From NCBI GenBank assembly GCA_031771865.1, contig JASISA010000042.1, positions 2,473,501 through 2,537,500 of the forward strand: a DNA stretch of 64,000 bases, written 5' to 3'. A program made the position numbers and the translations under genes. Below, piece after piece: positions 53,385 through 64,000 of this stretch. The number at the start of each line of letters is the position of its first letter. Position 1 is the stretch's first letter. The notes under the pieces were generated by a model. The model saw only the letters and a program-made list of their open reading frames with translations, was not told where the DNA came from and did not search any database. This stretch comes from Nothophaeocryptopus gaeumannii (Eukaryota > Ascomycota > Dothideomycetes > Mycosphaerellales > Mycosphaerellaceae).

Positions 53385-54218
53385 TCAAGGCAAGTCGTCA
53401 TCGTTGAGCGGCTGATCCGCTCTATATGCCTCCCATTCATCATAAGCACTAGACCCTCCAATCTCAATGCCGCCACACTCATCACATCCGTACCTTGCGC
53501 TAGAGGAACGTACGAGTGAGAGGACTTGGTATCCGAAGCTAGATCACATCAGCTTCCGAACAGTGCAATTCTTTCGTTGGAAGGTCTTACCGCTTGGTCC
53601 CGAGAACGAGAGCAATGGAGTCGACCACAGTTCCTCAACTGAGTCGATTCCAGCTTTCTTTTTCAATTCTTCAATCTCTGCCTCTTGATATTTGTTGCGT
53701 AGCATGAGGTCTGCGATGTTGATAGCACCCGCGAAAGCAGAGGCCGCAAAATCATCCGCAGAGACGATCTTGTTTAAGAGGTCTCCTAGCTCTTGAGCTG
53801 CTGCTTGTGCTGCGCCCAGCTCCGCCTGTCCGGCCTTGTGATCCAAGTCTTGTCGATGCAGCAGGGCAATGTTTGCGCTGCTTTCCTTTTCGAGATCACT
53901 GATCCGGCCTTGAGCCTCTTCATTCTGCATTTGTGCTGCCTTAAGCTGCCCAAACATGTGGTTGTATCGAGTGTTGAGATCTTCGCATTCTCGCTCCAAT
54001 CTGCTCGTCTGATCTTGAGATGATGTGAAATGCCCTTTGACTGAACAATAACTGAGCCGAAGTGCCGCGTTTGTAGAGTGAAGTTCCTGCAATTCTCGAG
54101 CATGTTGGGTTTTTATCTGTTCCAATTCTCCCAGAAGCGATTGTTCCCGGAAGAAGAAGTCTTTTAGGAAGTCCCAGTCGGAACGTCTCTGACACGTCTG
54201 GCAGTGCTTGCAGTCCAT
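53385..54218 (-). CDS. Coiled-coil protein with CxxC motifs
   Basis: Exons 54218-53591 and 53524-53385, 255 residues; 65-nt intron (gtaaga...accaag), phase kept. Starts MDCKHCQTCQRRSDW with a Cys cluster, then about 170 residues of continuous coiled coil (LLGELEQIKTQHARELQELH and onwards, Leu/Gln/Glu heptads). The second exon ends YGCDECGGIEIGGSSAYDEW, another CxxC. The two Cys clusters could bind zinc at either end of a rod. Function unknown. Confidence 0.6.
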
Positions 54219-54804
54219 GGTGTTGCTCGAGATAAAAGATGTGAAGCGTAAAGGGATCAAGCTCGGCTGCCGTTGGAGCTGATCGAGGATGTTCTATGTA
54301 TAAGTCGAAGTCAAACCATAATAGACGCCTGGGTCCCTGTGCAGATCTCCCAAACGGGCTCCCTCAGCCGCCTTCAGAACCTGCTAAAGCGAAACTTCCC
54401 TTAGAGATGTTCAGTTTGGGATGTCAATTCCTCAAATGTTTCTCTTGCTATCCCAGACTGACTGCTGTCCGTAGCTGCAACAACACGCCGTCGCCCAAAT
54501 GTTTGCAATATTCTCAGCTTCCGGTGCTTGCAACTAATCACTGTGCGGTACTTCACACGCCGCACGGGTCGGTACGTGTGAACATGCGCATGCTACCTGC
54601 ATGAGCTGCCAAACCCAAATCCTACCGGAAGCGCACAGCGTCTAGGTAGCGCCGGGAACAGAGCTAAGAACCTAATATTATCTTCCATACTCAAGTACTT
54701 ATTCTGCCCTCAAGATGCACAACCACCCATGATGCATTTTCTTCCTCTTTCCCAATACTGCGGTTGTCCACTACCGGCACATACCCTACCACAGCTTATC
54801 GACT
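54219..54804. other. Intergenic, divergent promoters
   Basis: Separates the minus-strand coiled-coil gene (54218) and the plus-strand gene at 54805. No supported gene; the 54296-54604 frame is shadow-like. Confidence 0.35.
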
Positions 54805-55376
54805 ATGGCTCAGTTCGAAGGCACTCTGGGGAACATCCCGTGCATGTCAGGCAGCAACATGGCCGGTAACTACAACACAATGGGAGACTTCCTTCCGGTC
54901 CAGAATGGCGTCTTCAGTGCTCCAGTAGCCAACATGCAGAAGACTCTCGCAGCCTCTTCCACCAACTTCAACGACTTCTCCATGCGGCCAAGACGAGTAC
55001 CGGCACCACCACGCATCGATGATACCCAAGGGTTTCGGGTCGCAAATCCTTCTATACAACAGCTTTGTAATATGGTCCAGCTATATGCAGCGGCGTAAGA
55101 CACGCTATTCGTTGGTTAGATACGCAGGGCTAACGAGGTATTATGCAGGAACGAGCAGACCATGGAGAGATTGGCTCAATTAGAAAGGTAAAGAGCTTCT
55201 TTGGGCTCGTGATCCACGTCTAACGATATTCTAGGGATAACAGCAAGCTTCTAGCATTTTGCGAAAACATGATCCGGTGGAGCGAGGACATCAGGGGAGT
55301 CATCGACTCATGCGTAGATTACGAGGACACCTCCGGGCTGCAGCAGGCTGAGGCAGAAAGCATGCTTCACAATTAA
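54805..55376 (+). CDS. Hypothetical three-exon protein
   Basis: Exons 54805-55094, 55149-55187 and 55235-55376, 156 residues, all junctions in phase (gtaaga...tgcag; gtaaag...ttctag). The N-terminal 95 residues are polar and disordered with repeated Met/Asn/Gln; the C-terminal part is helical (TMERLAQLERDNSKLLAFCEN) and could form a short coiled coil. It ends 33 bp before the DUF3723 stop (convergent). No family recognised. Confidence 0.7.
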
Positions 55377-55408
55377 GTTACTGTTTGTATGCCTTTGAGA
55401 TCCATAGA

Positions 55409-57741
55409 TCAGAGAATGAATCCCGATAGTTCTTCGTCTGGATGGAACTCTTTCAGCAGAATATCAAAGTCTTCTTTAGCTCTGGACGAGCGTCGGCCCC
55501 TGCCTTTCAAACCCAAGAAATGCAATGCAGCTCTTGTGCGCGGTTCAGCGGAATCCTCGCCGCTTCCAACGTCGGCAGCGCATATCTGGCCCCGGTATAC
55601 TTGGAAGACGAAATAACCTTGGGAGCGGAATGCGATAATAGCCTGATCTCTCGCCGACGCAGCGTTGCTATGTATCATATGTATTCGCCGATCAATGAAG
55701 CTGTAAAACAAAGGACAACCGGGAGCATCTCGATGAAATGATACGATGCGTTCAATGTTGAATTCCTCTGCGGTCTGGGATGAGGTCTGTCGATGAGACG
55801 AATGGTTTGAGCTTCTAGCCGGAAACTCAGGAGCTTCGGAGGTACTTGTGATCAGTGCCGGCGAGTACATTGGAGCCATTGTAATGATGGAGCTTTGTCG
55901 GGCGGAGGGTCCGCTCGTAGAACTATAAAATGAGCTTGGGGGCCGACGGACAGCGAAGTCTTGCACGTCGTCGTCCGATCCTTCCAACGAGTCCGTCAAG
56001 TCGCTAGGTAGCCTAATATCACCAAAAAAGCTGTGGAAAATATCGCGAACGATGGTGAACGAACTGGCGTATCTCCCTGACGATGGCTCCAGATCGGAAT
56101 ACACATGGTGCAAGAACAGGAAATCTTTGGACGACTGGTAGACCTTCTCAGAAGGCCGCCCGCAGCGGTGAATTGAAGGAATCTCGCAAGCGTCTGAAGC
56201 TGACACAGGGGTTATTGCCAACGTCGGTTTCTTTGGGATGTTGCGTAGGAATTCGCAGAAGCCTGCAACGTGCTCGTCGACACCGCAAGACTCGAGCGAG
56301 TACTGTGCAGACGGTCTGTTGCTCTGGACAAATGCCCGAACCAGGCGGTCTAGTGGGTCTTGAGCTTCGAGCATCGATATCTCGCCAGAGTCAAACCCCA
56401 GTTGGGATGCCAGCTGGGCTAGGCCAGAGAAGAAGTCTTGCTTAAGCTCATAGGAAGGTTTGGGTCGGCCAGTGTCCTTTCGAGGATTAAGGGCATGCAT
56501 GTGAGGAAAGTGCCGCATGCAGAAGAGCCACAATTGTAAATATGCTACTCTACCGCCCTCTTCGTGCGAGCTACTGAAACGCATATGTCGGTCCTCGGTA
56601 GCCTGGCGGACACTAACGTCCGGAGAAGTGAACCGAGCTTGAAAGGCTGCTTGGATAGACAGACTCGTCTTGGAGGGTAGTAGAGTTTTCATGATGTCAG
56701 CACAAGGCTCAAGATATTTTGTGTCTTCGAAGAAACTGTAAAGAGATGGTATCCTTCCTTCTAATGTCTTGATCCGGGCTAAGATTGCAGACCTACGACT
56801 GTCTTCCCGAATGTTGAGGAAAATGTCGTAGGCTTCCATGGCCATCGTTACCCTACTCCTGTCTTGTAGCGACACGCGCGGGCAGAGTAATTGCAGAGTC
56901 TGTACAGTCCGCGCATCTACCAGACAGGCGGGCTCTTCGGAGAGAATGAATGACCAAGTATCGTTGATGTGTTTCAGGTAGTGGACGAACTCCTAGACGT
57001 CTGGCATTAGATCGACAACTATTGCAAGTATACAAGCGTGCTTACGTCCTCGCATCCCATAGTGAGGATACGATGAAATGTTCCAAGCTGTAGAGGCGCC
57101 CAAAGACCGGTGAATGGGAGCAGGATATCGAAAGCGTCGCTCAGAGATGGGAATCGCGAGGCGAGTGTCCTGACGTCTCGCATCTTGCTCGGAGAGAGAC
57201 GTGCTTGCCATTTTCGCACTTGTTGTATTTCGCCATGCTTCTCATGGTAGCGGAGATGCCTGAAAATATCCCCATCGCTGAATCCCCGGGAATTGGCTGA
57301 TTCACTGCGCAGGTCGAGGACAGCGGCCTCAGAGAGCTGATCGGAATATAAATCAACGACCCACCAGCAGTCCCCCTCGTGAAAATGCTTTTTCGCCGCC
57401 TCAATTCGATGCTTGCCGTGCAGGACGGTGAGTGCTTCGTGCCCGCTGAAATCTAGAAACGGCGGTGTGTGCGCAAGATCTAGCAAGGCTGCTGAGGTGG
57501 TACCAGAATGAGTGATAACGGCCTCTAGCGTATCCCTCCCTATGATTCCTGGCACGAAGTTTTCCGGCTCCAGTCTGCGGCATCCTTCGGTAGCGAAAAC
57601 GCGGAGAAGCCTGCGTATGTTCTTCTCGTCCAGGCTCCGGCTGCCCGGAACACTCTCGTCCTCGAAATGCAAATGTCGGATCGGGATCTTTGCACGACCC
57701 AAATACTGGCTATGCTTAACAAGGACGAGTTCCTCGGCCAT
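55409..57741 (-). CDS. DUF3723 family protein
   Basis: Exons 57741-57046 and 56992-55409 (53-nt intron, gtaagc...cgtctag), 759 residues, frame fully open. The N-terminal half shows the DUF3723 order as I know it: KIPIRHLHFEDESVPGSRSL, NIRRLLRVFATEGCRR, LHGKHRIEAAKKH, WWVVDLYSD, then WAPLQLGTFHRIL and, after the intron, EFVHYLKHINDTWSFIL. The C-terminal third is Ser-rich with a region ending in HFLGLKGRGRRSSR. Molecular function is not established; a ParB/Srx-like 'HGKHRIEA' turn is noteworthy. DUF3723 genes are among the most frequent accessory genes of Starship transposons. Divergent from the patatin gene. Confidence 0.85.
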
Positions 57742-57985
57742 GGTCCGAGAAGATGAATCTGGCTGGGCCCATCTGAAGTAGGTATCCTGTGCAGAATCGG
57801 ACGCAGGACGTCAGTTTCAGCAATCACTCAAGCTCAAACCGCTGCAACCAGGCCGTCTCAGTTTCACACATGGCTCAGATACATAACAGGTGAGGTGGAT
57901 GCGTTGTAGACGAAAGCCAACAGCTAACACTGACCATCCTCAGCATCGGAGGTGTAGAGTCGTATCCTTGGAAAAACGTTCAGCC
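57742..57985. promoter_or_regulatory. Shared divergent promoter DUF3723/patatin
   Basis: Only 244 bp separate the two start codons (57741 minus, 57986 plus), so control elements must be shared or overlapping. No strong TATA box is seen. Confidence 0.5.
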
Positions 57986-60900
57986 ATGGCTCGGCTTGGT
58001 CCTTCGGACACGTGGCTTCAGCTTCGTGGCAACGAAAAAGATTGTTCAGTAGTCCACACAGCTTGTTTACGAAACATAGTTGAATGTTTGCCGGAACCCA
58101 ATCTGCAGTATCCGTCCCTGCTCTTTTTTCTTGGAAACAAATCAAAGCAAGAAGCACTTCGTCACCTCTTCCCGAATAACCGTTTCAAGCGTCAGAAGCC
58201 TGAAGGTGTCGCGCGCCTACGCATTGACAATGATACCCTCCGACACCGAACTCCGGTGCTCATTGCGGATGCGGAACTTCCTCGTGGAAGGCCGCCAGAG
58301 CCGCGAGACGCCCCGCCTAATTTGGATGGGGACACATGCTCTGTCAGATGGCCATTCACCGACATGAGTACTGTCCTCGACCACGTCTTTGCTCGTGTCA
58401 TACTTGCCTCCAGCAGCATCTTGATCGTCTTCGCCAACGACTTTGCTAGCTTCGAGGAGCTGATCGAAAGTCTTTCACGATGGATCAACGTAGGCGTACG
58501 CTGCAGCAGCCCGTCCGAAACGAGGCCACGATTGCTCATCGTAGCTAAAGGGCTGGCATGGTCACCTCAAAAGAGACGGGACTTATATGGTGGTCTCGAA
58601 TCTTGCCGGCTCACCGAGACGTTCTCCTTAGTCTCCACAATTTACCTGCCGGCGACATCACTTTCTTCCACAGCAGCGTATCAGCCCTTGAGAGACGAGA
58701 TCAAGCGGCAGAATGATGAAGTTCGACAGTCACTGTCGACAGCAAGCTGGCTATTCTCGGCAAGCCATTTTCAGGCTCTGTTCGATTTGCGGCTACGCCA
58801 CACTACGAACTCACAAGAAGACTTCATGATTCTCCCCGCAGTACGCAAGTATCATCGTTCTTGGGTGGACTTGCCTCATCATGTCGCTGAAGCTATCGAA
58901 TATGGGCTGAGCCGCACGATCTCATACCAGTCGATTGCCTCGTACATTGCATCGGCCTTATTGATGGATGCGTATCCGTCAAAATCACATCGTAAGTCTT
59001 CCCGCCTTCGCAAGCAAATCCTTGTGCTGATTGGCTAGTGTTCCCCCCTGAGTACGTGTTTCGGTCTCTCTACGAATCTGTATGTTCGGACGCAGTGAGT
59101 TCGATATACAGCAGCCCGACGCTTCCCAGGTTCTTTTGTAGGGAGGTTGCAAAGTACTTTGGCGAGTACTGGACGACACTTGAACGAACAAGGATTCCCG
59201 CAGCTGACGTACACCGAGACAACGTTCAATCCATGAGATCCACTTGGCAATTCTTCATGTCTAATGCAACTTGCGTCATCTGTCTCCGGGAACCACCGGA
59301 CCACGTACAGTCTTGCCAGCATTCGTTATGCGACACGTGTGTCTTGACATTCGGCAAACCCTGCGAAGGCGGCGATTCGAACTACCGGATCCATTCTTGC
59401 CCCCTGTGTAGCAATAAAAACATGCTTCGGGTGCGTTTGAAGCCGCCGACTGCGGGAGTGCGCATTCTGAGCATCGATGGTGGGGGCACAAGGGGTGTGA
59501 TACCTTTGGAATTCCTCAAGCTATTGCAGGGGACCTTGGGGACTACTTGTGAGCTCTCGCAATTCTTCGATCTTGCCGTGGGAACAAGCTCTGGTAAGTA
59601 CAACTGCTGCTGTGGGAGAACCCTGCTTACCCGTTGTAGGAGGTCTGATAGTCCTTATTATGTTCTTATATGGCTGGTCCAGCGACAAAAGCAGTGACAC
59701 GTTCGAGGCCTTTGCACGCCGCTTATTCTCAAACAGTCGCTCGAAAGAAGGATTCAAGTTTAGAGATCTTTTGCAATGGTGGATGTCTGACGGCAAGTAT
59801 GAGCGAAAGGAGATTGAAGCTAGCTTCAAAGGGATCTTCGGCGAACTACAAACCATGTTCGGCTCGCAGAATAGGGGCAAGTCTGGCATGAAGGTTGCAG
59901 TAACTGCTGCCTCCACAGGCGCGAACCCCCAAGGCTTCCTTCTAACAAACTACAATACCGCTGTATCCAGACCAAACCATATAGGTAAGATACTCACTTC
60001 TTATCTTTATCATGATGCTAACATCTGAAGGGTATTCCGCCCCGTCGCACGGCTCACCTTATCATGAGGCTCGAGTCTGGGAATGGTAAGAAGGCACCTC
60101 TATGGTCCTCGATTTGATACTGACTGTCTAACAGTGCCAGAGCTACGACCGCTGCTCCTGGGTGAGACAAGTTCCTCCTGTGCGTTATGATTGCGTATTG
60201 ACACACGCTGATAGCTTCTTTCCCCGATCGAAATCACGTCCCACAGACAAGAATACCAAGACGGCGCGATGAGGTTTAACAACCCCGTCGATCCTGCGAC
60301 GAGCGAGAGCCGGTACATCTGGCCCACCAGGACTATTCACGATGTTGTTGTCTCCATTGGCACCGGTACCGTTGAAGATCGGAGCAGTCTGACCCAGTCG
60401 GGCTCAAAACGACCACGCATGTTCGACCGTCTCAACCACAACTTCTTGATTCGAATCGTGCAGGGAGTGCAGTCGTCCTTCGACGGAGAGCGTCCATGGA
60501 TCTCCTATCGTAACCGAACGCCATCGGAATATCAGTCGCAAGAATTCAGACTCAACATAAACATGGACAACGCACCTGCCATCGACGACGTGAAATGCAT
60601 TGCTGGGTTCAGGAGCAGTGTCTGTGCCCAGCCCGGGGGTGCCGCAATGCGGACTGACCTGGCCGCAACGCTTCTGACTTCGTCATTTTACTTCCGTTTG
60701 GAGTTCATGCCGTCCTTTGAGAACGGCTTCCTCCGGTGCCAGGGCTCGATTGGCTGCCGCAGTCCGGCACCTGCCGTTGTGAAGCAGATGCAGCATCTTT
60801 GTGGCGAAGACCTCGAATTTGTCCTTGACGGCGGGTATTTAGGAGACGTCAACGATGACTCGGCCATCTGTTGGCGTTGCGGTCGCTACTCCAAAAAGGT

Positions 60901-61153
60901 CACATTCTATGTGCGCAGCCTTTCCGAGACTGTGATGATCGACATCAAGTCCACTCTGCAGCCACGCAGGCGAATATCAGGCTTTCCCCAAAGTATGCAG
61001 GGGTTCATAGAGCAGCAACGATTAGACGCAAGCTTCGGGCCGCCAGCAACTGGGGATGGAACGGCAAGGACCTGCCTAAGCTGCCCCAGACCTCTCATCA
61101 AAAGAAAGAGAAGCAGTCCGGGTCCAGATTTTGAGAAGCGAAGTCGAAGATAG
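57986..61153 (+). CDS. RING-patatin-like phospholipase
   Basis: Start chosen at ATG 57986 (gccATGG). Exons: 57986-58991, 59039-59593, 59640-59984, 60031-60085, 60135-60161, then 60247-61153, total 964 residues in frame. The N-terminal third is unassigned. About residue 412 is a RING (CVICLREPP ... CQHSLCDTC ... CPLC). A patatin domain follows with oxyanion loop DGGGTRG (about 484), lipase box GTSSG (about 517, catalytic Ser) and QDGAMRFNNPVD (catalytic Asp), completing the Ser-Asp dyad. The tail is Arg/Lys-rich. The expected exon start at 60215 is out of frame by one base in a CCCC run (about 60222-60225); the cag at 60246 avoids this. Patatin-like genes recur in Starships and in fungal NLR-type proteins. 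Confidence 0.82.
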
Positions 61154-61272
61154 CTACCGCTGAAACGGGCCGCGAAGGCGTGAAACGGGCGTATGACGAC
61201 ATGAGTCGTGCGTGCTGTGGTACATTAAGGCTTCCCCGTACAGCCGTACAGCAGTGACTCAGTAGTTGGAAT

Positions 61273-62246
61273 ATGGGCACACCAAGCCGTGCAGTATCCA
61301 CTGCCACCCTGTTCCCTTCTACAAATGCATATGGGAAGCGCACATTCGCGGAAGAAGACCGCCCCTTGAAGCGATCACGGCAGCGATTTCTGAACAAAAG
61401 ATCGGGGATACTACCACTGCAACTCCAAGCCAGAGGGCCTTCTTTATTCGAGGAGCCGATCGGGATCCTTGAGAAAACCACCTCACCTATTCGGCCTGAC
61501 CGATATAGACCAATTGTCGAGGAATTCCAAGCTGGCTGGGGCACAGTCGCATACCACGTGAGCGATCGGTTTCCAGTAGTCTTTCTCAAGAAAAAGGACT
61601 TCAACTGCGTCCAGGGACTCAGGACCACAGACCACGCCAACCTTGCAAACCTTACGGCGTTTCACGAGAAGGAGTCGGGCACACTGCTTGTCTTCGAGGA
61701 CACAGCGCTTTCCCTATCCGACATACTGGCCAGTCCAAGCGCTCCGTTGAAAGAATATGAAATCGCTGCTATCTGTGTCGGAGTGAGCCATATCTTCGCA
61801 GGATGAAGAGCTTGACTGACCATGGAAAAGCTCTTGCAGGGTCTTGAGTACATTAACACCGAGCTGAAGGCCGGGCATGAAATCCAAGTAGAAGACGTGC
61901 GCTTCACCACATCAGCGGAGATTAAGATCGGTGAGTCAACCCGCTCGGGAGAGGCCCATTCTGCAAAGTTGACCGCGGAGTGAGAGCAGCCAACGTCGAT
62001 GAGGCTCTACTTTCTGAGCGCCCGAGTTCGAATTCAGTGCTGGCTCCAATTCTGGAAGCTATCTTCGCAGGGCAGATTGATCGTTCGGGCTGGAGCGAGT
62101 CCATGCAAGACTTCTTCAAACAAACTCGTACGATGCTGGCTGCGGGGGAGCTACTTGTACGTTGTGTGCTCCATTGCAAAGATCAGGGTCTAACTGGGTG
62201 TAGAATCACGACTTCCTTCAGAAGTCACCTGGACATCGGTGCCTAG
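61273..62246 (+). CDS. Kinase-like protein, probable pseudokinase
   Basis: Exons 61273-61782, 61831-61930 and 61969-62246, 295 residues, phases consistent. A basic, disordered start (EEDRPLKRSRQRF) precedes VAYHVSDRFPVVFLKKKDF (lysine-bearing strand of the N-lobe), TLLVFEDTALSLSDIL (hinge-like) and GLEYINTELKAGHEIQVEDV in place of the catalytic loop; IKIVDRGVRA replaces DFG. C-terminal WSESMQDFFKQTRTMLAAGELL matches the end of small fungal kinases. With no HRD Asp visible it is probably inactive, perhaps a regulator. Downstream of the patatin gene, same strand. Confidence 0.65.
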
Positions 62247-62553
62247 TTCCGCATGTCGAAGTGGCGCAAAGGAGTATGCGGAAGCGTTGGATGCTGCCTC
62301 AGATTGATGACTGTGAGGGAAGCGAGCAAGCGGGTTGAGAACGGCCACGTTGGTACAAGACCGCCAATCCTTCAGAACTCAGTTTAGCGCGCATGTAGAC
62401 GCCGCAACGGTACTGATTCGCTGTATTTACACTCGCACCCGCATACTCTGTTCTCCTCTCTTTCATGTTCTTTCTTTGCTTGTGTCTTTGCACACGAACA
62501 GACTGCCAGCCAGCATCGTCACACCAGCGCAAATTCCCCAACCATCCAGGACA

Positions 62554-63058
62554 ATGAGCGCAGATGAAACCGCGCGGTTAAGAGCTGACCTAATGAACCT
62601 TCAAAACCAGCTTCGGCATGAACGCAACGTATGGGAAAGAGAAAAGGCGAAGCTACTTCAAGCCATAGAAGACAAGAAGAGCCAAGTCGCGGAACGGGAT
62701 CGCTGCTTAGTGCAGATGAGAACTGCGCTGGAGCAAAACTCGCAGCTGTACCAACGAGATGTGCGCCTTACCAAGAAGTTGTCCAGACTGCAATTCTTGC
62801 AGCAGGATTTCGTGCAGCGAAATGCGCCAGCCACTTCACGAAAGTCGATCGTACAAGGGCTCCTACCGCCGGTAAGCATATTGACAGCGTCGCATGTTGA
62901 CTGCCCACTGACTTCCTTCCAAGAATCGTAGCACGCCTTTCCACGATTCGAATTCCAACCTCAGCACCCGGAAATGTTCTCAAGAAGGCGCATCAGACAC
63001 CGAAGTTCCTGAGGATGGAACATTGAAAAAGATCAAGTTCACGGCTATCAACAACTAA
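62554..63058 (+). CDS. Small coiled-coil protein
   Basis: Exons 62554-62871 and 62924-63058, 150 residues; 52-nt intron (gtaagc, cactgac branch, tccaag). Almost the whole first exon is a coiled coil (ARLRADLMNLQNQLRHERNV, then AKLLQAIEDKKSQVAERDR); the second exon is polar and ends KKIKFTAINN. The start follows a C/A-rich leader (ggacaATGA). Function unknown. It converges on the 63087 gene with 28 bp between stops. Confidence 0.65.
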
Positions 63059-63086
63059 TTCCATCCGCAAAAGCCAGTATACCACA

Positions 63087-63506
63087 TCACAAATATACAG
63101 CTGTTCTACTCCGGATAATGATCGTTTCTTTCTCATAGATGCGGACATAGGAGTCGTCTTCTTTCAGGGTCGGGGGCCTTTCTAAGGAACGACGTTGAAG
63201 GCTTTTGCAAGAAACGAACAGTCTCCGACAACGCTGAAGAGATTCCGGAACCTCCACAACAATTGTGAGGTCGTCTTGAGAGTGTACGCTATAGTACCTA
63301 TTCTCCCAGAAGCCCAAAACCCTGCATACGTCTGCAATGCGACGATAGCCCACTTCGCAACATAGTCTTCGGCGATTCACGACTCTGCACCGCTCGCAGT
63401 ATTGCAGGTGATCTTCGAGCGCAATCAGATATTCGATTTCGATGCTCCTGGGCGGCCGTGAAATTGAGGTTACCTCGTATAGTGGGAAGTGTACTCTGCG
63501 AGCCAT
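63087..63506 (-). CDS. Small basic protein with CxxC knuckle
   Basis: 139 residues from ATG 63506. IEIEYLIALEDHLQYCERCRVV and RRRLCCEVGYRRIADV form a C-X2-C ... C pattern resembling short 'EEHLxxCxxC ... LCxxG' proteins that are common in fungal genomes and may bind zinc. The remainder is Arg-rich (LFVSCKSLQRRSLERPP) and ends TIIIRSRTAVYL. Divergent from the gene at 63688. Confidence 0.55.
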   Translation of the reverse strand: MARRVHFPLYEVTSISRPPRSIEIEYLIALEDHLQYCERCRVVNRRRLCCEVGYRRIADVCRVLGFWENRYYSVHSQDDLTIVVEVPESLQRCRRLFVSCKSLQRRSLERPPTLKEDDSYVRIYEKETIIIRSRTAVYL

Positions 63507-63687
63507 GATGGGTCGGAAAGGGCAGAGGCGGAAGTGCCTCCTTATACCGCATGGTCCCTCACTGAAACTTGCCCAAGCTTGACGTTCTCGGACCAAGCAC
63601 TTCCGAAACGAGTTCGATAGATGCCCAAGAAGAGGAGAAGGCATATAAGGCTGGGCGACCTTTCTTTTCGTTCGATCAACAGGCAAG

Positions 63688-64000
63688 ATGACCGGACTGC
63701 CCGCCAGACTCGCGGCATCTGCTTCTACTGGTATCTACAGGCATTATTGTCCACGCATCCTGAGCCCACTACAGTCGTACCTGCAGATACCGAGCTCTGA
63801 GATCTGCAGACTAGCCGCGCCAACTGCGAAGAAGTGGTTCCACGCTCTCTTGCTCTACTTGGAAATCCCGCGGTTGTTCCAAGCTGGTTGGATTGATTTC
63901 ACCTTCGCCGTGGCTCTTCTAGGGATCATCATCGCGACAGTCCTGTACTTGCCGATCCCAGAGGCACGAGTAGTAGCCAAGTTCTTGCTACCATTTGTGC
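63688..64000 (+). CDS. Partial gene with membrane helix (runs off edge)
   Basis: From ATG 63688 the frame is open to the window end (104 codons). It reads MTGLPARLAASAST, a helical region, KWFHALLLYLEIPRLFQAG, then a transmembrane segment FTFAVALLGIIIATVLYL. The 3' part is outside the window, so the family cannot be named. Confidence 0.5.
   Translation, partial: MTGLPARLAASASTGIYRHYCPRILSPLQSYLQIPSSEICRLAAPTAKKWFHALLLYLEIPRLFQAGWIDFTFAVALLGIIIATVLYLPIPEARVVAKFLLPFV

Noticed and set aside
56083..56445. 120-codon plus-strand frame
   Set aside because: Lies wholly within the DUF3723 exon on the opposite strand and has shadow composition.
1..64000. CRISPR array or bacterial operon
   Set aside because: No spaced direct repeats of that kind; introns and fungal domain families show a eukaryotic origin.

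Overview
The window looks like an accessory, repeat-rich part of a filamentous ascomycete genome (Pezizomycotina, most likely Dothideomycetes). The signs are short GT-AG introns of about 45-100 nt with CTRAC-like branch sites, HET-domain, DUF7924 and DUF3723 families that are fungus-specific, AT-rich RIP-like islands, Ty1/copia and hAT transposons, and many small secreted proteins. I recognise no housekeeping gene and no rRNA or tRNA. No tools were run; splice sites were read by eye and checked for reading phase wherever exact exon coordinates are given.

Left part (1-31.5 kb) is a graveyard of broken genes and mobile DNA. It holds a gene entering from the left edge, several frameshifted or stop-containing genes, a 350-bp hAT-type MITE splitting a minus-strand gene (5750-6099), an intact DUF7924 (PD-(D/E)XK-like) gene, three membrane-anchored coiled-coil genes, a truncated HET gene, a solo copia LTR inside a gene (19075-19251), a HET-ankyrin receptor-like gene with near-identical repeats, two inverted chromodomain paralogues (21.7-22.8 and 30.5-31.5 kb), a copia gag-integrase fragment, a C2H2-JmjC gene with one stop, and a copia RNase H/LTR fragment.

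Middle part (31.6-43 kb) has a RING protein, small secreted and hypothetical genes, an ankyrin protein, a small kinase, and a complete but degenerate hAT transposon with 22-bp inverted repeats and an 8-bp target duplication (39732-41104).

Right part (43-64 kb) is gene-dense and mostly intact: secreted proteins, a ferric reductase, two MADS-box-like paralogues, a cupredoxin-like GPI protein, a DUF7492 (LPMO-like) protein, coiled-coil proteins, a DUF3723 protein divergently paired with a RING-patatin phospholipase, a pseudokinase and a partial membrane gene. Ferric reductase, DUF3723, patatin-like phospholipase and NLR-like genes are the classic cargo of Starship giant transposons. Their co-occurrence within 17 kb, next to a HET-repeat gene, is the main finding, although no DUF3435 captain recombinase is visible here.

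Many apparent frameshifts fall in homopolymer runs, so some 'pseudogenes' may be assembly errors rather than real decay.
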